Below, piece by piece: positions 39,856 through 42,580 of a DNA stretch of 42,580 bases (the first letter of the stretch is position 1; the number at the start of each line of letters is the position of its first letter). A model generated the notes under the pieces. The model made no database searches. It saw only the letters and a list, made by a program, of their open reading frames with translations, and was not told the origin of the DNA. Origin of the DNA: Nostoc paludosum FACHB-159 (GTDB taxonomy: Bacteria > Cyanobacteriota > Cyanobacteriia > Cyanobacteriales > Nostocaceae); NCBI RefSeq assembly GCF_014698835.1, contig NZ_JACJTU010000058.1, positions 1 to 42,580 of the forward strand. Reading direction: 5' to 3'. Both the position numbers and the translations under genes were made by a program.

Positions 39856-39948
39856 GTAAGAATTCAGCACCCAGGATTCAGAAGTCAGAATTGATAATGA
39901 ATTTATTCTGACTTCTGAATGCTGAATTCACCAATCCTGAATTCTTAC
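39856..39948. repeat. Nested palindromic element (MITE-like)
   Basis: Outer arms GTAAGAATTCAG (39856-39867) and CTGAATTCTTAC (39937-39948) are exact inverted copies of 12 bases. Inside them ATTCAGAAGTCAGAAT (39876-39891) and ATTCTGACTTCTGAAT (39905-39920) form a perfect 16-base stem. The 93-base unit is self-complementary over most of its length and has no coding capacity. The outer arm recurs at 34330-34372. Confidence 0.8.
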
Positions 39949-40000
39949 GTTTTCAATAACAGCTACGCTGAATCTCTAGAACTTTTAAAATAGTAGTTTT

Positions 40001-40250
40001 ATGGAAATCAAAACAATCTCTGTCACCTATCAAAGAAAATTCAATTTAGGCGATTATGAGTCGGTAGAGATACGTTGTTCACTCTGGAGACAAATTGACC
40101 CATAAGAAGATGCACAAGGGGCTAGAGAATTTTTGTTTAAACAAGCCAAAGTTTCTGCCCTTGATTAAAACTTCGGCTTATCAAATGGGTAAGTATAAGC
40201 AACAACACTCAAGTATTAACAATCAAGATAATTTGGGAACTGAAGAATGA
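40001..40250 (+). pseudogene. Decayed copy of the unknown gene at 41489-41758
   Basis: It begins MEIKTISVTYQRKFNLGDYE, then SVEIRCSLWRQIDP, against MEIKTISVTYHRKFNLGDFE, SVELGCSLWGQIEP in the intact copy. At 40103-40105 a GAA codon has become TAA. Reading on, EDAQGAREFLFKQAK still matches (EDAEGATQFLFEQAK). A small deletion then shifts the frame near 40158, after which PLIKTSAYQMGKYKQQH continues to a TGA at 40248-40250. Two independent lesions make it a clear pseudogene. Confidence 0.9.
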
Positions 40251-40348
40251 AAACGTATTTGGGCGATGTGCTGCATTACTTGAGTGAGGCGGTGGGTTGT
40301 CTTGAGCCGTTTGTGGAAGTTAGGATAACGAGGGAGGAAGTATCTTAA
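40247..40348 (+). CDS. Short ORF behind the pseudogene, doubtful
   Basis: 33 residues, MKTYLGDVLHYLSEAVGCLE then PFVEVRITREEVS, starting with an ATG that overlaps the pseudogene stop (ATGA). The position corresponds to where the intact copy continues into the gene at 41758, but the sequences do not match. It may be the remainder of another gene once coupled to the first. Confidence 0.3.
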   Translation: MKTYLGDVLHYLSEAVGCLEPFVEVRITREEVS

Positions 40349-40349
40349 G

Positions 40350-40539
40350 TTACTCTTGAGTTTGCTGCTGTTGTAATTGTTGCACTTGTTCCACTGATAA
40401 GTCAGTTAACTTAGCAATTAAGTCAACACTCATACCCTCAATCAACATATTGATAGTAATTTGACGGGCTTTTTCATCGCCGCCTTCGGTCTTGATTGAT
40501 TGATAAACTACTGACTCACGTATGGTATTCCTTTGATTG
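40350..40539 (-). pseudogene. 3' fragment of an Rpn-like nuclease gene
   Basis: The minus strand reads RNTIRESVVYQSIKTEGGDE, then KARQITINMLIEGMSVDLIA and KLTDLSVEQVQQLQQQQ before TAA. This matches the last about 60 residues of the intact gene immediately upstream on the same strand (MRESVIYQSILSEGKEEGIE ... EQVQSL), but with clear divergence. Only the C-terminal, non-catalytic part remains. Confidence 0.85.
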
Positions 40540-40556
40540 AAACAAAAGTGTATTGC

Positions 40557-41339
40557 TTATTCGGATTGCTCAACGTCTGTCATAACCAAACTTTGCACCT
40601 GTTCGATTGTCAATCCAGTGACTTTAGCCACCATTTCGACGGGCATATTTTCTTTTAGAAGGTTAACAGCAACACGGCGAACACCTAATTCAATCCCTTC
40701 TTCTTTACCTTCGCTCAGAATTGATTGATAAATGACTGACTCTCGCATAATGTCTTTCCTGAATAAACGCCCAATCACTTCTTGATCTAATACTAACCCA
40801 GCTAAGATTGCAGCAGCAGCAGAAATATTGCTCTGTGTCCGTCTTTCACTAATTTTATCAACAGCCGCCGCCACAAGTTGTAGTGTACTAGCCTTATTCT
40901 CAGTCGCACTTAATACAGCAAAGGGCAACAGCCCTGGAGTCAAGAGAAATATTTCTGGTGGTTGTTCCCACAAACGAATTACATCAAACTCATGCCTCAT
41001 TTTTCCTGTTGTAAATGTGAGTTGATACACTTTCTCCGACGTGGTTTTATCCAAGTAAATCACAAATTGATATATTTGTTTATTGGGAAAACGACGATAT
41101 ATCCGCAAGTAGTAATCAGCCATACGAAATGGCATATTTTCATCAGGTTCGGTTTGAAACTCTATGTGGAGAACAACTTCATCTGATTGCAACATGATTA
41201 AAGCATCGGCCCGAATTGGTTCTATTGATAGTTCTGTCGGGCTTAACTTAGTTAAAGTGATGGGTTTACCTAACAACCAAGTTGCAAAATCAGGAGAATA
41301 CAATTCAGCAATTAATTTACAAGTATTATCGAACATCAT
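40557..41339 (-). CDS. Rpn-family recombination-promoting nuclease / putative transposase
   Basis: 260 residues: MMFDNTCKLIAELYSPDFAT, WLLGKPITLTKLSPTELSIE, then the PD-(D/E)XK core IRADALIML (Asp45) and VVLHIEFQTE (Glu60-x-Gln62), and PFRMADYYLRIYRRFP. The C-terminal part has MRESVIYQSILSEGKEEGIE and a helical tail VAKVTGLTIEQVQSL. The order fits the Rpn / YhgA-like family; E. coli Rpn proteins are DNA endonucleases that raise RecA-independent recombination. Many copies per genome are usual in filamentous cyanobacteria. It lies between intact and decayed copies of the unknown gene pair, next to a fragment of its own paralogue. Confidence 0.88.
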   Translation of the reverse strand: MMFDNTCKLIAELYSPDFATWLLGKPITLTKLSPTELSIEPIRADALIMLQSDEVVLHIEFQTEPDENMPFRMADYYLRIYRRFPNKQIYQFVIYLDKTTSEKVYQLTFTTGKMRHEFDVIRLWEQPPEIFLLTPGLLPFAVLSATENKASTLQLVAAAVDKISERRTQSNISAAAAILAGLVLDQEVIGRLFRKDIMRESVIYQSILSEGKEEGIELGVRRVAVNLLKENMPVEMVAKVTGLTIEQVQSLVMTDVEQSE

Positions 41340-41488
41340 TCATTATTTAGTTAAGTTTTATGGCAGACTTTCATTACTTGGAATCAGTTATAATAATCAA
41401 TTATAAACGATCATCCTTGATAATTTTAAGAATTCATTTAGTAGAGAATAGCTTCGCTGAAAACCATTAAAAAATTGAATATATTTGT

Positions 41489-41758
41489 ATGGAAATCAAA
41501 ACAATCTCCGTAACTTACCACAGAAAATTTAATCTTGGTGACTTTGAATCGGTAGAATTAGGCTGCTCATTATGGGGTCAAATCGAGCCAGAAGAAGATG
41601 CAGAAGGCGCAACACAGTTTCTTTTTGAGCAAGCGAAAGCGTCTGTAAAAGAAGCAGCAATGCCGTTAATTAAGGCATCTAGTCATCAAATGAATAAAGC
41701 TCGAATGTACAAACAATATGCACAAAACAATACTACTGATAAAGGAGAGAATTTCTAA
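41489..41758 (+). CDS. Unknown small protein, intact copy
   Basis: 89 residues: MEIKTISVTYHRKFNLGDFE, SVELGCSLWGQIEPEEDAEG and ATQFLFEQAKASVKEAAMPL, then a basic end. The first half is beta-rich, the second helical. A decayed paralogue lies at 40001-40250. The stop codon shares a base with the ATG of the following gene (TAATG), so the two form a coupled unit. I recall similar pairs in Nostocales plasmids as hypothetical proteins but no function. Confidence 0.7.
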   Translation: MEIKTISVTYHRKFNLGDFESVELGCSLWGQIEPEEDAEGATQFLFEQAKASVKEAAMPLIKASSHQMNKARMYKQYAQNNTTDKGENF

Positions 41759-42492
41759 TGAACACTGAAATTAAACTAGGCTTAGGTAATCCACCACTAC
41801 CCGTTTACTTGTACGTTAAGAAGCTAGAAATCAACGGTCAAGTTTATGGTTGGTATAACTTTGATGTTGCTCTCGATAAACAAACTCCTATACCCCAGAG
41901 AGCATTAACCGGTTATATTAGCGAAATACAACTGACAGATAAAGATTACAAAGGCAAAGACAACCTCAAACTAGATATATTCATCTTGGCAGATGAACTT
42001 TATGTCGTCAGAAGCGGGATAGAGACTAACTTTACTAAGTCTTTCTTACTCGCCGCATCAGTTGTCGAGGATTTCTCTAGACCTGTGACAATTGTTGCTA
42101 ATCCTGGAGAGGAAAATGTTGTGTTCTGCGCCTTGTATGATGCTTTAGCCAAAACTAAAATTCGTAGAGATTGGGATGCCAACGCTGACTGGGCAGGACT
42201 AATACAGCAGATTCAGTCAAAATTATCCACCAGTCCTAAATATAATTTGGATGAGGATGAAAATGATAATGCTGTTCTACAACCACCCTCTCCTAGTAAA
42301 CCAAAACCTGCTGCGATTCATCCACAAGATTTAAGGATAAAACAAGTCCGCACATTGACGAATTATCCAGTGGACTTAATTAAAGAGTGGCTGCAATTTC
42401 AGAATGTGTCATTCCCTAGTGAACTTCCTGTATCTGTGGTCGATAAACTAGTGAGAGACATTTGCCTAGCTTGCAGGGCTATTTCATTCTAA
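41758..42492 (+). CDS. Unknown protein, possible OB-like N-terminal domain
   Basis: 244 residues: MNTEIKLGLGNPPLPVYLYV, VYGWYNFDVALDKQTPIPQR, then ALTGYISEIQLTDKDYKGKD, KLDIFILADELYVVRSGIET and PVTIVANPGEENVVFCALYD. The beta-strand spacing and the TGYISEIQLTDKDYKGKDNL stretch resemble OB-fold single-strand-binding layouts, which is only an impression. An acidic, Pro-rich linker (DEDENDNAVLQPPSPSKPKP) leads to a C-terminal helical region of about 55 residues. Translationally coupled to the gene before it. Confidence 0.65.
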   Translation: MNTEIKLGLGNPPLPVYLYVKKLEINGQVYGWYNFDVALDKQTPIPQRALTGYISEIQLTDKDYKGKDNLKLDIFILADELYVVRSGIETNFTKSFLLAASVVEDFSRPVTIVANPGEENVVFCALYDALAKTKIRRDWDANADWAGLIQQIQSKLSTSPKYNLDEDENDNAVLQPPSPSKPKPAAIHPQDLRIKQVRTLTNYPVDLIKEWLQFQNVSFPSELPVSVVDKLVRDICLACRAISF

Positions 42493-42548
42493 ATGTAGGC
42501 AGTATATGGTAAGATGCAGCGCAAATTCTATATTAATGCATCTGTCCC

Positions 42549-42580
42549 ATGTCTCAAATCGCAATTATAGAAGCCTTCGC
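42549..42580 (+). CDS. Start of a further gene, cut by window edge
   Basis: An ATG at 42549 opens the frame MSQIAIIEAF and is open to the end. Too little is visible to judge whether it is a gene or which product it has. Confidence 0.35.
   Translation, partial: MSQIAIIEAF

Noticed and set aside
1..42580. tRNA, rRNA or known riboswitches
   Set aside because: I looked for cloverleaf arms with GTTCGA-type T loops and for known riboswitch cores and saw none that hold up by eye; a covariance search would be decisive.

Overview
This window looks like part of a large plasmid, or a plasmid-derived region, from a filamentous heterocyst-type cyanobacterium (Nostoc, Calothrix or Tolypothrix-like). The pointers are many GCGATCGC (HIP1) octamers, a CyRepA1-type plasmid replication protein, a trifunctional Ser/Thr kinase / ATPase / histidine kinase, Ycf35-like and Ycf46-like proteins, Rpn/DUF4351-type nuclease relatives, and dispersed AATTGCGAATT-type repeats. 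The assignment rests on reading the sequence; no database search was possible.

Region 1 (1-1040) holds transposase debris: the 5' end of an IS701-like transposase on the minus strand, and a truncated IS5-family transposase with an A_AAA_AAG slippery heptamer.

Region 2 (1061-12339, all minus strand) is a metabolic or detoxification island that looks more GC-rich than the rest. It encodes two Tat-exported alpha/beta hydrolases of the Asp-nucleophile type (one a clear epoxide hydrolase), a nitronate monooxygenase-like flavoprotein, a GMC oxidoreductase, three short-chain dehydrogenases, a NIPSNAP protein, a SnoaL-like protein and two VOC proteins. It also carries remnants of a nitrilase and of a second epoxide hydrolase. 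Two pairs of genes share duplicated 5' regions, so the island has grown partly by internal duplication. A DsbA-like protein, a NarL-type response regulator and a 1985-residue sensor kinase (12494-19865) follow on the same strand and may control it.

Region 3 (19866-22292) is a rearrangement scar: an IS5-family tail, gene fragments, and a complete 1.5 kb IS4/IS50-like element with 21-bp perfect inverted ends, a doubly frameshifted transposase and no target duplication. A chimeric reading frame starts inside the IS and runs into the neighbouring gene.

Region 4 (22338-31771) is the plasmid core: a GIY-YIG protein, an alpha/beta hydrolase, a RelE/ParE-type toxin-antitoxin pair, CyRepA1, an XRE regulator with palindromic candidate operators, small plasmid proteins, and three tandem paralogues of an unnamed 'MTFxxLxTG' small-protein family. 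Dispersed repeats here lie not only between genes but in frame inside coding sequences.

Region 5 (32401-42580) begins with a DUF4351-type nuclease relative, followed by a long plus-strand gene train (33593-39799): five small unknown proteins, a long helical DUF3150-like protein, DUF1257 (Ycf35-like), DUF2997, a small acidic protein, a Ycf46-like AAA+ ATPase, a WGR-domain protein and another small protein. This train is the best candidate for an undescribed system in the window: an AAA+ machine with conserved partners carried on a mobile replicon. The right end holds an intact Rpn-like nuclease and a two-gene unit of unknown function, next to decayed copies of both.
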